A stretch of DNA of 64,000 nt from Amycolatopsis sp. NBRC 101858 (GCF_030269325.1 NZ_BSTD01000002.1:744001-808000), one strand, 5' to 3'; shown: positions 50,908-59,278, counted from the stretch's first letter. Numbers and translations are program-made. Notes: generated by a model not told the origin, from the letters alone.

Positions 50908-51216
50908 ATGCTGCCGGATCGCGAACGCCACGTGCTGCGCGAAATCGAGCTGGAACTGCAGGCGAGCGATCCCGCGTTCGCCGCCGCGTTCGCCGGCCGC
51001 ACGCAGCGCGAGACCCGGCGGTGGAACCTGCTGCTCGTGCTGTGTGACGTGACCGCGGTCGTCATGCTGGTCGTCGGCCTGTTCGCCCGCGACGCCGGGC
51101 TCGTGCTCTGGGGCACGGTCGGCGCCGGCGCGCTCGTGGCGTGGCACATCGCCCGCGCCGAGACGACCCGCAAGCCCGCTCCCGACGGCACGACCCCGGC
51201 CGCCGACTCCCACTGA
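50908..51216 (+). CDS. DUF3040 small membrane protein
   Basis: 102 residues. A short cytoplasmic helix (LPDRERHVLREIELELQAS) with the LxxRExxxLxxIExxL pattern of DUF3040 is followed by two membrane helices (about 41-61 and 65-82) and a polar tail. Function of the family is unknown. The ATG at 50908 follows GAGGAGG. It is preceded by a SigB/SigF-type promoter, so it is probably a stress-induced envelope protein. Confidence 0.85.
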   Translation: MLPDRERHVLREIELELQASDPAFAAAFAGRTQRETRRWNLLLVLCDVTAVVMLVVGLFARDAGLVLWGTVGAGALVAWHIARAETTRKPAPDGTTPAADSH

Positions 51217-51251
51217 GCCGGCCGAGCCGATGCGTCCACTGTGGACAGCCG

Positions 51252-51269
51252 GCGGCGGGATCCCGCCGC
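51252..51269. terminator. Palindromic hairpin between DUF3040 and ku genes
   Basis: A perfect 18-bp palindrome, GCGGCGGGA joined to its complement, placed directly before the convergent ku stop codon. Confidence 0.55.
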
Positions 51270-52178
51270 TCACGACGCCTTGAGCGCCTTCTCCAACTGG
51301 GCGCGCGTCATCTTCGACCGGCCCTTCACACCCTGCTCGCGGGCCAGCTTGTCCAAGTCGGCCTTCGACAGGCCGGCGAGGTCCTTCTTCTTGCCGCCGC
51401 CCTTGCGGTTCTTCACGCTGCGGGAGAGCGCCTCGAACAAGTCGACGACTTCGGCCGAGCGCTCCGGCTCCTCTTCGTGGGCGATCTCCTTGCCCTGTTC
51501 CTTCGCCTTGATCAGCTTCTCGACGCGCTCGGAGTACTCGTCGCGGTAGTCGCCGGGCTTCCACGGCGCCGTCATCTCGTCGACGAGCGCCAGCGCCATG
51601 TCGAGTTCCTTGGGCCGCGGCTTCGGGAGGCTGGGCAGCCCGCCCATGACGTCCTTCGGCTTCCGCAGGTCCGCGACGAAGTGCAGGGTGTTGAGCACCA
51701 TGACGTCTTCGCCGGCGCGGACGGCCGCGAGGTACTCCTTGCCGCGCAGCACGAACTTCGCGACGCCGGCCTTCTCGCTGCGGTCCATCGCCTTCAGCAG
51801 CAGGCCGTACGCCTTGGCGAAGTCTTCCTTCGCCGGCTTGAGCCAGTACGTGCGGTCGTAGAACCACGGGTCGATCTCGTCGAGCCCGACGAACTGCTCG
51901 ATGTCGATCCGCCGGGACCGCTCGGGGGCGATTTCGTCCAGCTCGCCGGGCTCGACGAGCACGTGGTCGCCGCCGCCGAGGTCGTAGCCCTTGACGATCT
52001 CGTCCTGGGTGACCTCGTCGCCGGTCCGCTCGTTGACCTTGCGGTTGCGGATCCGGTCCGACGTCCCGCGTTCGAACTGGTGGAAGTGGATCGTGTGGTC
52101 CGCCACCGCCGGGTACAGCTCCACCGGAACGGTGACCAGCCCCAGGCTCAGCGCGCCGCTCCACACCGGTCTGGCCAT
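51270..52178 (-). CDS. ku: Ku protein, non-homologous end joining
   Basis: 302 residues, single Ku core domain as in bacterial homodimeric Ku (MARPVWSGALSLGLVTVPVELY to about residue 255). A lysine-rich region (RKGGGKKKDLAGL) and a SAP-like C-terminal helix pair (LDKLAREQGVKGRSKMTRAQ) follow. It binds DNA ends and recruits ligase LigD, which is not in this window. The ATG at 52178 has GAGGAGG upstream. A strong SigB/SigF-type promoter is 25 bases upstream, linking end joining to the general stress response. Confidence 0.96.
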   Translation of the reverse strand: MARPVWSGALSLGLVTVPVELYPAVADHTIHFHQFERGTSDRIRNRKVNERTGDEVTQDEIVKGYDLGGGDHVLVEPGELDEIAPERSRRIDIEQFVGLDEIDPWFYDRTYWLKPAKEDFAKAYGLLLKAMDRSEKAGVAKFVLRGKEYLAAVRAGEDVMVLNTLHFVADLRKPKDVMGGLPSLPKPRPKELDMALALVDEMTAPWKPGDYRDEYSERVEKLIKAKEQGKEIAHEEEPERSAEVVDLFEALSRSVKNRKGGGKKKDLAGLSKADLDKLAREQGVKGRSKMTRAQLEKALKAS

Positions 52179-52202
52179 GTCTCGACCTCCTCACCGGCAG
52201 CG

Positions 52203-52228
52203 ATACCCGCGTGACCGGTGCGCGAAAC
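52203..52228 (-). promoter_or_regulatory. SigB/SigF-type promoter before ku
   Basis: On the minus strand GTTT (52225-52228), 16 bp, GGGTAT (52203-52208): a perfect match to the SigF-type consensus, 25 bases from the start codon. Confidence 0.78.
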
Positions 52229-52304
52229 GCGGGCCGTAGCGGAGGGTGACGCGCCGGAGCCCGCCGGACCAGGTGGTCTCGGCGGGCTCCGGGTGAGTCG
52301 TGCG

Positions 52305-52505
52305 TCAGGCGACTTCGCTGCTGCTGCGGCCGCCGGACCGGTGCAGGCCCAGCATGTCGAGCAGCTGCGCGCAGTCTTCGGAGTCCTTGGCGTTCGCCGC
52401 GACGGCCAAGGCCGCCTTGCGCCGGGTCGCGGCCTGAGCCGGCGTGTCCCCGCCCTCGAGCAGGAGGTCCGCCACCGGTCGCAGGTCGTTCCGCTTGTCT
52501 CGCAT
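52305..52505 (-). CDS. Small hypothetical protein
   Basis: 66 residues, helical and charged (MRDKRNDLRPVADLLLEGG ... SSSEVA), no membrane segment and no known domain. The ATG at 52505 has GGAGGGGAG upstream; the in-frame extension lacks a site and crosses the promoter. Its start is supported by a SigB/SigF-type promoter. Function unknown. Confidence 0.7.
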   Translation of the reverse strand: MRDKRNDLRPVADLLLEGGDTPAQAATRRKAALAVAANAKDSEDCAQLLDMLGLHRSGGRSSSEVA

Positions 52506-52551
52506 GTTCGCTCCCCTCCGGCAATCCCCGGTCATCCCTGTCCCCGGCCGG

Positions 52552-52575
52552 TTACCCGGCCTCATCCCACCAAAC
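52552..52575 (-). promoter_or_regulatory. SigB/SigF-type promoter before small gene
   Basis: On the minus strand GTTT (52572-52575), 14 bp, GGGTAA (52552-52557), 47 bases upstream of the start codon. The spacer is at the short end of the range. Confidence 0.6.
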
Positions 52576-52695
52576 ACAAGAGGCACCGAGCGGGTTCCCG
52601 GAGACAGCCGACGCTAGGCCGAACGAGTGATTTCACCGGGTTCTGACCAGAGAACCGGCAAGGTATGTGAGACCCACGTCACACCAGGAGGCCGG

Positions 52696-52905
52696 ATGGG
52701 CACCCAGCTCCGCATCAGCCGCGAGGACGGATCGCTGCCCTGCGAAGTCTGTGGCTTCCCGACGTTGCACGTGGCCCAGGTCGTGGCCGACGACGGGACC
52801 GTGCTCGGCCGGACGCTGGTCTGCACGACGTGCCAGCGCGGCAGACACCGGCCCGAGCCGGTGCCGGAGACCGAGGCACCCCCCGACGAGGTCCCGACCA
52901 GCTAG
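52696..52905 (+). CDS. Small zinc-ribbon protein
   Basis: 69 residues with two CxxC pairs, CEVC (about 14-17) and CTTC (about 44-47), forming a likely zinc ribbon, then a Pro/Glu-rich tail. The ATG at 52696 has AGGAGG five bases upstream. Function unknown; it may bind nucleic acid or protein. The 21-bp repeat array begins right after its stop. Confidence 0.75.
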   Translation: MGTQLRISREDGSLPCEVCGFPTLHVAQVVADDGTVLGRTLVCTTCQRGRHRPEPVPETEAPPDEVPTS

Positions 52906-52907
52906 CC

Positions 52908-53057
52908 GTACCCGGACAGTCGGCTCACGTACCCAGAGAGTCGGCTCGCGTACGCGGAGGGTCGGTTCACGAACCTGGAGGGTCGGTTCACGAGCCGACC
53001 GTCCAGGTACGCGAGCCGACCGCCTGGGTACGCGAGCCGACTGTCCAGGTACGCGGG
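52908..53057. repeat. 21-bp tandem array with orientation switch (locus B)
   Basis: Four 21-bp units of the type GTACCCAGAGAGTCGGCTCGC run one way, followed by three of the reverse type GAGCCGACCGCCTGGGTACGC. The two halves are thus complementary and can form a long stem. The array fills the whole space between two convergent genes, as at locus A (42745-42933), and the unit sequence is clearly the same family. Confidence 0.85.
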
Positions 53058-53059
53058 TG

Positions 53060-53791
53060 TCACGCTTTCGTGGTCGCTACCGCCTCCACGAACTCCGCGG
53101 CCACCTCGTGCAGCTTCCGGTTGCCGTCCTGGGAACGCTTCACCAGCCGCTGGAACGCCTCCTCCGCGGTGATCCGGTGCGCGGCCATGAGGATCCCCTT
53201 GGCCTGGTCGATCACCGCGCGCGTCTCGAGCGCGCGGTTCAGCTGGTCGATCAGCTCGCGAGCCGCGAAGTACCGGCGTGCGCTGCGCAGGCCGAACACC
53301 ACCGTCGCCGTGTACAGCTCGAGGATCTTCGTGCCCAGCTCGCTGAAGCCGTGCTCGCCGAAGCCGAACAGGTTCACCGCGCCGGACATGTCGCCGTCCA
53401 CGGTCAGCGGCGCGGCGAGGAAGCTCGCCACGCCCAGCTGCTCGGCCTTCGACACGAACTGCGGCCACACGTCGCCCACGGCCCCGACGCCGACGCGCAC
53501 CGGCTGCCCGGTCTCGGCCGCGCGCAGGCACGGGCCGTCCCCGATCCGGTACTGCTCGCGATCGAAGTTCACCGCCCGCTGGTCGGTGCTGGCCACGGTT
53601 TCCGGCAGGCCTTCGCGTACCAGGGTGATGCTCGCCATGTCGGCCCCCGGCACCACCTGGACCACGTGGTCGCAGACCGCCTGCAGCATCTGGCCGAGGT
53701 CGAGCTCCGAGTCCAGCATCGAGGTGAGCGATTCCATCGCCACCGTGACCTCGTCCAACCGCGCGGTGAGCCGTTCATCGCCGCCCGTCAT
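53060..53791 (-). CDS. GAF-ANTAR domain regulator
   Basis: 243 residues. A GAF sensor domain (about 25-165, GDGPCLRAAETGQPVRV) is followed by an ANTAR RNA-binding domain (about 175-235, RAVIDQAKGILMAAHRITAEEAFQRLVKRSQ). ANTAR proteins bind paired hairpins in RNA and prevent termination. The GAF ligand is unknown. It is one of two such regulators in the stress island; no SigB/SigF-type promoter was found for it. Confidence 0.93.
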   Translation of the reverse strand: MTGGDERLTARLDEVTVAMESLTSMLDSELDLGQMLQAVCDHVVQVVPGADMASITLVREGLPETVASTDQRAVNFDREQYRIGDGPCLRAAETGQPVRVGVGAVGDVWPQFVSKAEQLGVASFLAAPLTVDGDMSGAVNLFGFGEHGFSELGTKILELYTATVVFGLRSARRYFAARELIDQLNRALETRAVIDQAKGILMAAHRITAEEAFQRLVKRSQDGNRKLHEVAAEFVEAVATTKA

Positions 53792-54090
53792 CCTGGTGAC
53801 GCCCCTCTTCTCGGTGCTCAGGGCGCTCTCAACCAGGGAGGACCCGGGCGCGCGCCACTAGTGGGCCGCTAGCGCTTTAACGGGTCCAGCGCGAGATTAC
53901 TGCATCCCGCTCGGGGCGGGCACAAGCGGTCACCGCCCCGGCGGGCCATCCGTCCGTTCGGAGCAACGACGGTTGCGAACGGCTCGCACACAGTTAGTCT
54001 TTTGCCATCGGTTCAGCACAGCAGCCGGCTCGGAACACCCTCGAGCGCGGCGCTGCGGCCCCGCGCCTACCAGGACGGCGGCGAACCGGC

Positions 54091-54456
54091 GTGAAAGTCC
54101 CCGGACCGAGAAATCCCCTCCTGCGGCTGCGCACGACGTGGCCCGCTCAGCGCGCGGTGCTGGTCACCGCACGCGGCGCCCTTGACTCCGCGACGGCCGG
54201 CGATCTGGCCGCGCTGGTCTCGGACCGCCTCTGGGCGGTCCCCGAGCGGCTGACCATCGATCTGTCCGAAGTGGACTTCCTCGGCGTGGCCGGCGTCCGG
54301 GTGCTGCTGCACGCGGCGCTGCAGGCCGAACAGAACGGCACGGACCTGCAGGTGGTGACCGGGACGAACCCGATGATCCGCCGCGCCCTGCGGGTGACGG
54401 AGGCCGACCGGCGCCTCTCGCTCGCCACCCTCCGCCCGGAGCCCGCACCGGCCTGA
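54091..54456 (+). CDS. STAS-domain protein (anti-sigma antagonist fold)
   Basis: 121 residues, one STAS domain. The segment where anti-sigma antagonists carry the regulatory serine reads LSEVDFLGVAGVRVLL, with Gly-Val-Ala instead of Asp-Ser-Ser, so it cannot be phosphorylated there by an RsbW-type kinase. It may bind the kinase constitutively or respond to another partner. The GTG at 54091 was chosen as the only start that keeps the first strand. It stands just upstream of the rsbW-sigma operon on the same strand. Confidence 0.87.
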   Translation: MKVPGPRNPLLRLRTTWPAQRAVLVTARGALDSATAGDLAALVSDRLWAVPERLTIDLSEVDFLGVAGVRVLLHAALQAEQNGTDLQVVTGTNPMIRRALRVTEADRRLSLATLRPEPAPA

Positions 54457-54516
54457 GCCGCGGCGGCGGGCACGTCGTCACCCGTCCGATTCCGCTGCTC
54501 ATCGCCCGGTCGGGAC

Positions 54517-54541
54517 GTTTACCGGGTGATCGACCGGGTAC
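54517..54541 (+). promoter_or_regulatory. SigB/SigF-type promoter of the sigma operon
   Basis: GTTT (54517-54520), 15 bp, GGGTAC (54536-54541), 28 bases before the first gene of the three-gene operon that encodes the sigma factor. This would give positive autoregulation. Confidence 0.75.
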
Positions 54542-54569
54542 CCGACCCGTGAGCACGAAGGGAGCCGTC

Positions 54570-54899
54570 ATGCCTCAGGCCTGGAGCAAGAAGCGCGAGC
54601 GCCAGTACGAGCACGTCAAGGACTCGGCCGAGGACCGCGGCGTCGGCCCCGAACGGGCCAAGGAGATCGCCGCGCGCACGGTGAACAAGAACCGCGCGCA
54701 GGCGGGCGAGTCCCGCGAAGCCAGCAAGACCTCCCTCGACGACAAGTCCCCGCAGCAGCGCGGCGGTGAGCGGTCCGGCAACCGGAAGGGTCCCGGCGGC
54801 CCGACGAAGGACCAGCTCTACAACGAGGCCAAGAAGCGGAACATCGACGGCCGCTCGACGATGACCAAGCGGGAACTCGAACGGGCGCTCGGCCGGTGA
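54570..54899 (+). CDS. Small basic protein annotated in relatives as plasmid stabilisation/ChaB-like
   Basis: 109 residues, strongly charged. The N-terminal half (PQAWSKKRERQYEHVKDSA ... AARTVNKNRAQAGES) is the signature of a short actinobacterial family often labelled plasmid stabilisation protein. The C-terminal half (TKDQLYNEAKKRNIDGRSTM) is SAP/Rho-N-like. The experimental role is not known. The ATG at 54570 has AAGGGAG upstream. It is the first gene of the operon with the anti-sigma kinase and sigma factor (4-base overlap). Confidence 0.8.
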   Translation: MPQAWSKKRERQYEHVKDSAEDRGVGPERAKEIAARTVNKNRAQAGESREASKTSLDDKSPQQRGGERSGNRKGPGGPTKDQLYNEAKKRNIDGRSTMTKRELERALGR

Positions 54900-55411
54900 C
54901 CGATCCGGAAATCCCTGGCCACGAAGTGTCGTCGTTCGCCCGGATGGGTAGTACCTCCCGCATGGAAGAAACACGAGGCGGCAGCTCGCACAGCGCCAAG
55001 CCGACGCTGGAAGAGCTGCTGGAGGAACTGGTGGAGCTGCGCCTGCCCGCCATGGCGGAGCAGATCCCCCTCGTCCGGATGCTCACGCACGGCGTGGTTT
55101 CGCGTGCGGACTTCGGGCTGGACGCCATCGCCGACGCCAAGATGGCCGTCGACGAGGCCTGCGCCCAGCTCGTCCAGCTGGCCGAGCTGGGTACGCAGCT
55201 GCACTGCCGCTTCCGGCAGGGGCCCGACGGCCTGCACGTGACCATTTCGACCCGGTCGACCGACCCGCGTCCGCCGAGCGACCGCACCTTCGGCTGGCAC
55301 GTGCTCACCACGCTGAGCCAGTCCGTGACCGCGCACTGTGACGTCCTGCCCGGAGGAGGCGCGGGCATCGTCACGATCGAACTGGTGCTCAACCCGGGAA
55401 CGAGCGCGTGA
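54896..55411 (+). CDS. RsbW-like serine kinase / anti-sigma factor
   Basis: 171 residues. A GHKL ATPase domain is shown by the N-box DAKMAVDEACAQLVQL and a C-terminal GxGI/V stretch (GGGAGIVTIEL). Such proteins bind and silence SigB/SigF sigma factors and phosphorylate STAS partners. The N-box lacks the usual Asn (Gln instead), so kinase activity may be weak. The GTG at 54896 overlaps the preceding stop (GTGA); an ATG at 54962 is an alternative. Its end overlaps the sigma gene start (GTGA). Confidence 0.85.
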   Translation: MTDPEIPGHEVSSFARMGSTSRMEETRGGSSHSAKPTLEELLEELVELRLPAMAEQIPLVRMLTHGVVSRADFGLDAIADAKMAVDEACAQLVQLAELGTQLHCRFRQGPDGLHVTISTRSTDPRPPSDRTFGWHVLTTLSQSVTAHCDVLPGGGAGIVTIELVLNPGTSA

Positions 55412-56199
55412 GCGGCGAGCGCAAAACCCTCCTCCACCGCCCGGACGAATATGCCCACTGCGAACCGCTGTTCGAGGAGCTGGGCACCTTCGGCCCCGAC
55501 GACCCGCGCCGCGAGGTCGTCCGCGGCCGGCTGGTGACCGAGCTGCTGCCGCTCGCCGAGCACATCGCCACCCGCTTCTCGGGCCGGGGCGAGCCGCGCG
55601 AGGACCTGGTCCAGGTGGCCCGGATCGGCCTGATCAACGCGGTCGACCGGTTCGACCCCGCCCGCGGCCACGACTTCCTGTCCTTCGCGGTACCGACGAT
55701 CATGGGCGAGGTGCGGCGGCACTTCCGCGACACCGGCTGGTCGGTGCGGGTCCCGCGGCGGCTGAAGGAACTGCACCTGTCCCTGAGCCAGGGCTCGGCG
55801 GCGCTGTCGCAGCGCCTGGGCCGCGCCCCCACCCCGACCGAGCTGGCGGAGCACCTGAGCCTGGACGTCGACGAAGTCCGCGAGGGGCTGCTGGCCGGCA
55901 ACGCCTACCAGGCCCTGTCCGTCGACAAGCCGGTGCACGACGACGCCGAGGCGCTGTCGCTGGCGGACACCATGGGGGAACCCGACCACGAGATGACCAT
56001 GGTCGAGAACCACGAGGCCCTCCAGCCGCTGCTCGAGGAACTGCCGAAGCGGGAGCGCGCGATCCTCGTGATGCGCTTCTTCGGCGGGCTGACCCAGACC
56101 CAGATCGCCGACCGCGTCGGCATCTCCCAGATGCACGTCTCCCGGCTGCTGTCGCAGACCCTGGAGCAGCTGCGCGGGAAGCTCACCGGCGAAGGCTAA
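55408..56199 (+). CDS. SigB/SigF-family stress sigma factor
   Basis: 263 residues, group 3 sigma-70. Region 2 is EDLVQVARIGLINAVDRFDP and following, region 3 is around LSLSQGSAALSQRLGRAP, and region 4 is ERAILVMRFFGGLTQTQIADRV. It should recognise GTTT / GGGTA promoters, of which nine candidates lie within 10 kb. Start GTG overlaps the anti-sigma stop by four bases, so the two are made in fixed ratio. A hairpin follows. Confidence 0.95.
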   Translation: MSGERKTLLHRPDEYAHCEPLFEELGTFGPDDPRREVVRGRLVTELLPLAEHIATRFSGRGEPREDLVQVARIGLINAVDRFDPARGHDFLSFAVPTIMGEVRRHFRDTGWSVRVPRRLKELHLSLSQGSAALSQRLGRAPTPTELAEHLSLDVDEVREGLLAGNAYQALSVDKPVHDDAEALSLADTMGEPDHEMTMVENHEALQPLLEELPKRERAILVMRFFGGLTQTQIADRVGISQMHVSRLLSQTLEQLRGKLTGEG

Positions 56200-56227
56200 G
56201 GCCGGGCTCAGCCGAGCCAGCCCGGCC
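56200..56227. terminator. Hairpin between sigma gene and CYTH/CHAD gene
   Basis: A 9-bp stem, GGCCGGGCT with AGCCCGGCC, 10-base loop. It starts at the base after the sigma gene stop and overlaps the 3' end of the convergent CYTH/CHAD gene. Confidence 0.6.
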
Positions 56228-57719
56228 GCCCGCCCTTCCGGAGCCGCCGCCACTCCCCCGCGAACCGCTCGCGCAGCCTCGCCGCCGTCTCGGCGTCGCG
56301 CTCGTACAGCATCCCGAACGTGAACGTGTGCTGCCCTTCGGCGTGCCCGGCGATGGTGAGGTGGTGCAGGACGTCCCGGCCGACCGTGGTGTCCTGGTGT
56401 TCGCCCAGCGTGCTCTGGACGGCCTTGACGTTCTTGCGCCACTCCCGCAGCTTCTCGCCGTAGACCGGCTTGACCGTGTCCGCGGCGTAGCGGGCCCGCT
56501 TGGCCTTCTTGCGGACCTCGTGCAGGGCCGTCTCGAGCTCGAGGCCGTCGAGGCCGCGTGCCGCCGCTTCGGCCCGGCGCAGCTTCTCGGCCGCCTTGCG
56601 CAGCGGCTTGCGCAGGGCGGACTTCGCGGGCTTGCGCGCCCGGCCGGTCAGCGGCGGATCCGTCACCACCGCGTCCAGCGCGCGCAGCAGGTTCCGGTAC
56701 CGCTTGCCCTCCAGCGCTGCCAGCGCGCGGGTGCGGCCTTCCTCCGCCTCGCGGGCGAAGTAGCGGGTGAGGTACTGGCGCAGCGGCCCGAACACCAGCT
56801 CGGACGGGACGTCGTCGAGCTGCTCGCGCAGCCGCTGCTCGCTCACCTCCGCGTCCCGGGCCGGCGCCAGCTCCTGCCCGAGCCACTTCAGCTCGGCCGC
56901 CAGCGGCCCGGGGACGTCCACAATGGACTCGAACGTGCGCAGTGCGCTGCGCAGCTTCCGGGTCGCGACGCGCATCTGGTGCACCGAGTCCTCGACGTCC
57001 AGGCGCACCCCGACGTCCGCCCGGCGCAGCCGGGCGTAGTGCTCGCGCAGCGACGTCACCACGACCTCGCCCGCCTTCGGCTTCTTGCGGCCGTGGGGCG
57101 GGGCCGGCACGCGGTCGCCGATCAGGCGCCGCAGCTTCGACGGCCACGGCGACGCCGAGGCGCCGGCTTCCGCCAGCGCCCGGTCGAACTCCTCGAGCCG
57201 GCCAGGGTCGGTCGCGGGGTCGAGCTCCAGCTCCAGCTCACGCCATTCGTCGAGCCGCGCGCTCTCCCCGCCGGCTTCCCCGGTCACGTGGTCGTCGGTG
57301 AGGATCGCGACGGTCCGGCCGTCGCCGTCGGCCAGCCGGTGGGCGAACCGGTCGGTGCGCAGGTGCGCGATCGGCACCAGCTTCTCCCCCAGGGTGTAGG
57401 CGCGCACGAGCCGGCGCAGGCGTCCGGGGACCTTGTTCGGGTCGCCGCCCAGCGGCAGCTGGAGCTCCTGCCGTTCGTCGGCGGAGACGGGCAGCTTGAG
57501 GTGCCAGCCGGCGTCGTGCCCGCCGACGCGGCGCCGCAGCGTGATCCCGCTCCGGGCCAGCCGGAAGGTCCCGGTGTCGTAGTAGGACGCGTCGAGGATG
57601 TGCTCGACCGGGTCGTCCTGGACCGCGACACCCGCGACGCCGACGAGCCGCGGCACCCCGCTGCCCGCCTCGATCTCGTACTTGCGCTCGCGCTCGATCA
57701 CCGACGACGGCGCTGCCAT
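56208..57719 (-). CDS. CYTH and CHAD domain protein
   Basis: 503 residues. The N-terminal CYTH domain (about 1-205) has the metal-binding ERERKYE motif, and the C-terminal CHAD domain (about 220-500) has conserved histidines (VHQMRVATRKLRS, LHEVRKKAKRARY). CYTH enzymes hydrolyse or use triphosphates; CHAD binds polyphosphate. The pair suggests polyphosphate-linked stress physiology. Two ATGs compete; the one at 57719 is six bases from GAGGAGG and is preferred. A SigB/SigF-type promoter with a weak -35 is upstream. Confidence 0.93.
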   Translation of the reverse strand: MAAPSSVIERERKYEIEAGSGVPRLVGVAGVAVQDDPVEHILDASYYDTGTFRLARSGITLRRRVGGHDAGWHLKLPVSADERQELQLPLGGDPNKVPGRLRRLVRAYTLGEKLVPIAHLRTDRFAHRLADGDGRTVAILTDDHVTGEAGGESARLDEWRELELELDPATDPGRLEEFDRALAEAGASASPWPSKLRRLIGDRVPAPPHGRKKPKAGEVVVTSLREHYARLRRADVGVRLDVEDSVHQMRVATRKLRSALRTFESIVDVPGPLAAELKWLGQELAPARDAEVSEQRLREQLDDVPSELVFGPLRQYLTRYFAREAEEGRTRALAALEGKRYRNLLRALDAVVTDPPLTGRARKPAKSALRKPLRKAAEKLRRAEAAARGLDGLELETALHEVRKKAKRARYAADTVKPVYGEKLREWRKNVKAVQSTLGEHQDTTVGRDVLHHLTIAGHAEGQHTFTFGMLYERDAETAARLRERFAGEWRRLRKGGRPGWLG

Positions 57720-57753
57720 GATCATCCTCCTCGAGGGACGGTTGCCCTGACGG

Positions 57754-57778
57754 ATACCCGGCGCACGCCGGGCCACAC
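57754..57778 (-). promoter_or_regulatory. SigB/SigF-type promoter before CYTH/CHAD gene
   Basis: On the minus strand GTGT (57775-57778), 15 bp, GGGTAT (57754-57759). The -10 is perfect, the -35 fits only the loose GNNT form. Confidence 0.55.
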
Positions 57779-57780
57779 GG

Positions 57781-57805
57781 GATTCGGCGGCCGGGCAGCG
57801 GGTAT
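57781..57805 (+). promoter_or_regulatory. SigB/SigF-type promoter before hemerythrin gene
   Basis: GATT (57781-57784), 15 bp, GGGTAT (57800-57805), divergent from and back to back with the CYTH/CHAD promoter. Confidence 0.55.
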
Positions 57806-57841
57806 CCGTCCGGGAAACCCGAGTCCGGACCAGGAGCGTGC

Positions 57842-58360
57842 ATGACCGACAGCCGGCCCGCAACCGATCTGACCACCGTCCTCGCCGGCGACCACCGGGG
57901 GCTCGACCGGCTGTGCACCGAAATCGAGCTCGGCCAGGGCAGCCCCGAGAACCGCAAGGACCTCGCCGACCACCTGATCGCCGAGCTCGTCCGCCACGCC
58001 GTCGCCGAAGAGCCCTTCCTCGACGGCGAGGGCGACCTCGCGGAGGCGGAGGGCCTGATGCGCGAGCTGGAGGGCGTGGGACCGCAGGAGACGCGGTTCG
58101 AGCGCCTGCTGAGCGCGCTGGTCCGCGCCGTGCGGCGGCACGTCCACGACGAGGGCCCGGAGGCCGTGCGCCGGGTCCGGCTCACCTGCTCGCCCGACCG
58201 GCGGGCCGAGCTGGGCGAGGAGGTCCTGGCCGTCCGGGGCGCCGCGGCGACGCTGCCGCACCCCGACCTGTCCGACCGGATGCCGCAGGCCGACCAGCTG
58301 TGGCCGGGCCCGGGCTTCGTCGACCGGGCGCGGGCCGCGCTGCGCCGCGCGGCCGGCTGA
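57842..58360 (+). CDS. Hemerythrin-like HHE protein
   Basis: 172 residues with HHE cation-binding helices: LAGDHRGLDRL, IAELVRHAVAEE and RRHVHDEG hold the likely iron-binding His and Glu residues. Such proteins bind a di-iron centre and sense or carry oxygen or help in redox stress. The ATG at 57842 follows CAGGAG. It is divergent from the CYTH/CHAD gene. Confidence 0.88.
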   Translation: MTDSRPATDLTTVLAGDHRGLDRLCTEIELGQGSPENRKDLADHLIAELVRHAVAEEPFLDGEGDLAEAEGLMRELEGVGPQETRFERLLSALVRAVRRHVHDEGPEAVRRVRLTCSPDRRAELGEEVLAVRGAAATLPHPDLSDRMPQADQLWPGPGFVDRARAALRRAAG

Positions 58361-58420
58361 CCCGGGTGCGCGCCGCCATCGGGTTGAATGGGGGTCCATC
58401 CCCGGAGACGACGGAGAACC

Positions 58421-59218
58421 ATGAGCATCGGTGAAGACGAGTGGGCGCTGGAACGGGCCCGGTTCGGCCAGGACGGGGACCAGCCTCCCGGCCTCCTCGC
58501 GCGGCAGTTCGCCGACCTGACGCGCAGGCTGCTCGACGTGACGCCGACCGTCGGCGGCGTGCTCAGGCTGGTCGTCGGTGCCGCGAGCTCGCTCGTCCCG
58601 GACGCCGACCTGGTCAGCGTCACCCTCCGGGAACCCGACGGCAAGTACCACACGCCGGTGGAGACCGATCCCGTCGCGGTGCGGCTGGACCAGGTGCAGT
58701 ACGACCACGACGAAGGACCGTGCGTCGAGTCGGCCCGCCCGGACGGGCCGGCCATCGCCTGGTCGCAGGACCTCGCGCACGACCCGCGCTGGCCGTCGTT
58801 CGGCCCGGCCACGGCGGCCCACGGCTACCACTCGCTGCTGGCGACGGCGCTGCTGCCCGACGCCCGCCCGCCGCGGCGCTCGGGCGCGCTCAACATCTAC
58901 TCGAGACGGCCGGGCGCGTTCGACGGGCCGTCGATCGACCTGGCCCTGCTGCTGGCGACCCACGCGTCCCTGGCGCTGATGCACACCGAGGCCGTGCTGG
59001 CGGCCGAGCTGGAGACGGAGCACCTGCGCCGCGCGGTCGAGAGCCGCGACGTGATCGGCCAGGCGAAGGGCATCCTGATGCAGCGCCGCGGCATCACCGC
59101 GGACGAAGCCTTCGACGTGCTGCGCCGCGCGTCCCAGGACCTGAACGTCAAGCTGGCCGACGTGGCCCGGACGCTCGCCACCCGGCACACCGAGATGGAC
59201 CTGCCGGCGGACCACTGA
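58421..59218 (+). CDS. GAF-ANTAR domain regulator (second copy)
   Basis: 265 residues. A GAF domain is at about 35-185 (DEGPCVESARPDGPAIAW) and an ANTAR domain at about 195-255 (SRDVIGQAKGILMQRRGITADEAFDVLRRASQ). Same architecture as the gene at 53060, but only moderately similar in the sensor part, so the two probably answer different signals. The ATG at 58421 has GGAGAACC upstream. It ends at a hairpin. Confidence 0.93.
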   Translation: MSIGEDEWALERARFGQDGDQPPGLLARQFADLTRRLLDVTPTVGGVLRLVVGAASSLVPDADLVSVTLREPDGKYHTPVETDPVAVRLDQVQYDHDEGPCVESARPDGPAIAWSQDLAHDPRWPSFGPATAAHGYHSLLATALLPDARPPRRSGALNIYSRRPGAFDGPSIDLALLLATHASLALMHTEAVLAAELETEHLRRAVESRDVIGQAKGILMQRRGITADEAFDVLRRASQDLNVKLADVARTLATRHTEMDLPADH

Positions 59219-59231
59219 GCAATACAGCCGA

Positions 59232-59264
59232 AGGGCGGCACTTCCGCACGGGAAGCACCGCCCT
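59232..59264. terminator. Hairpin after second GAF-ANTAR gene
   Basis: Stem AGGGCGG with CCGCCCT, a 2x2 CA/CA internal loop, then CTTCC with GGAAG and a 5-base loop. Lies between convergent genes. Confidence 0.6.
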
Positions 59265-59278
59265 GGGACCGAAACCGG

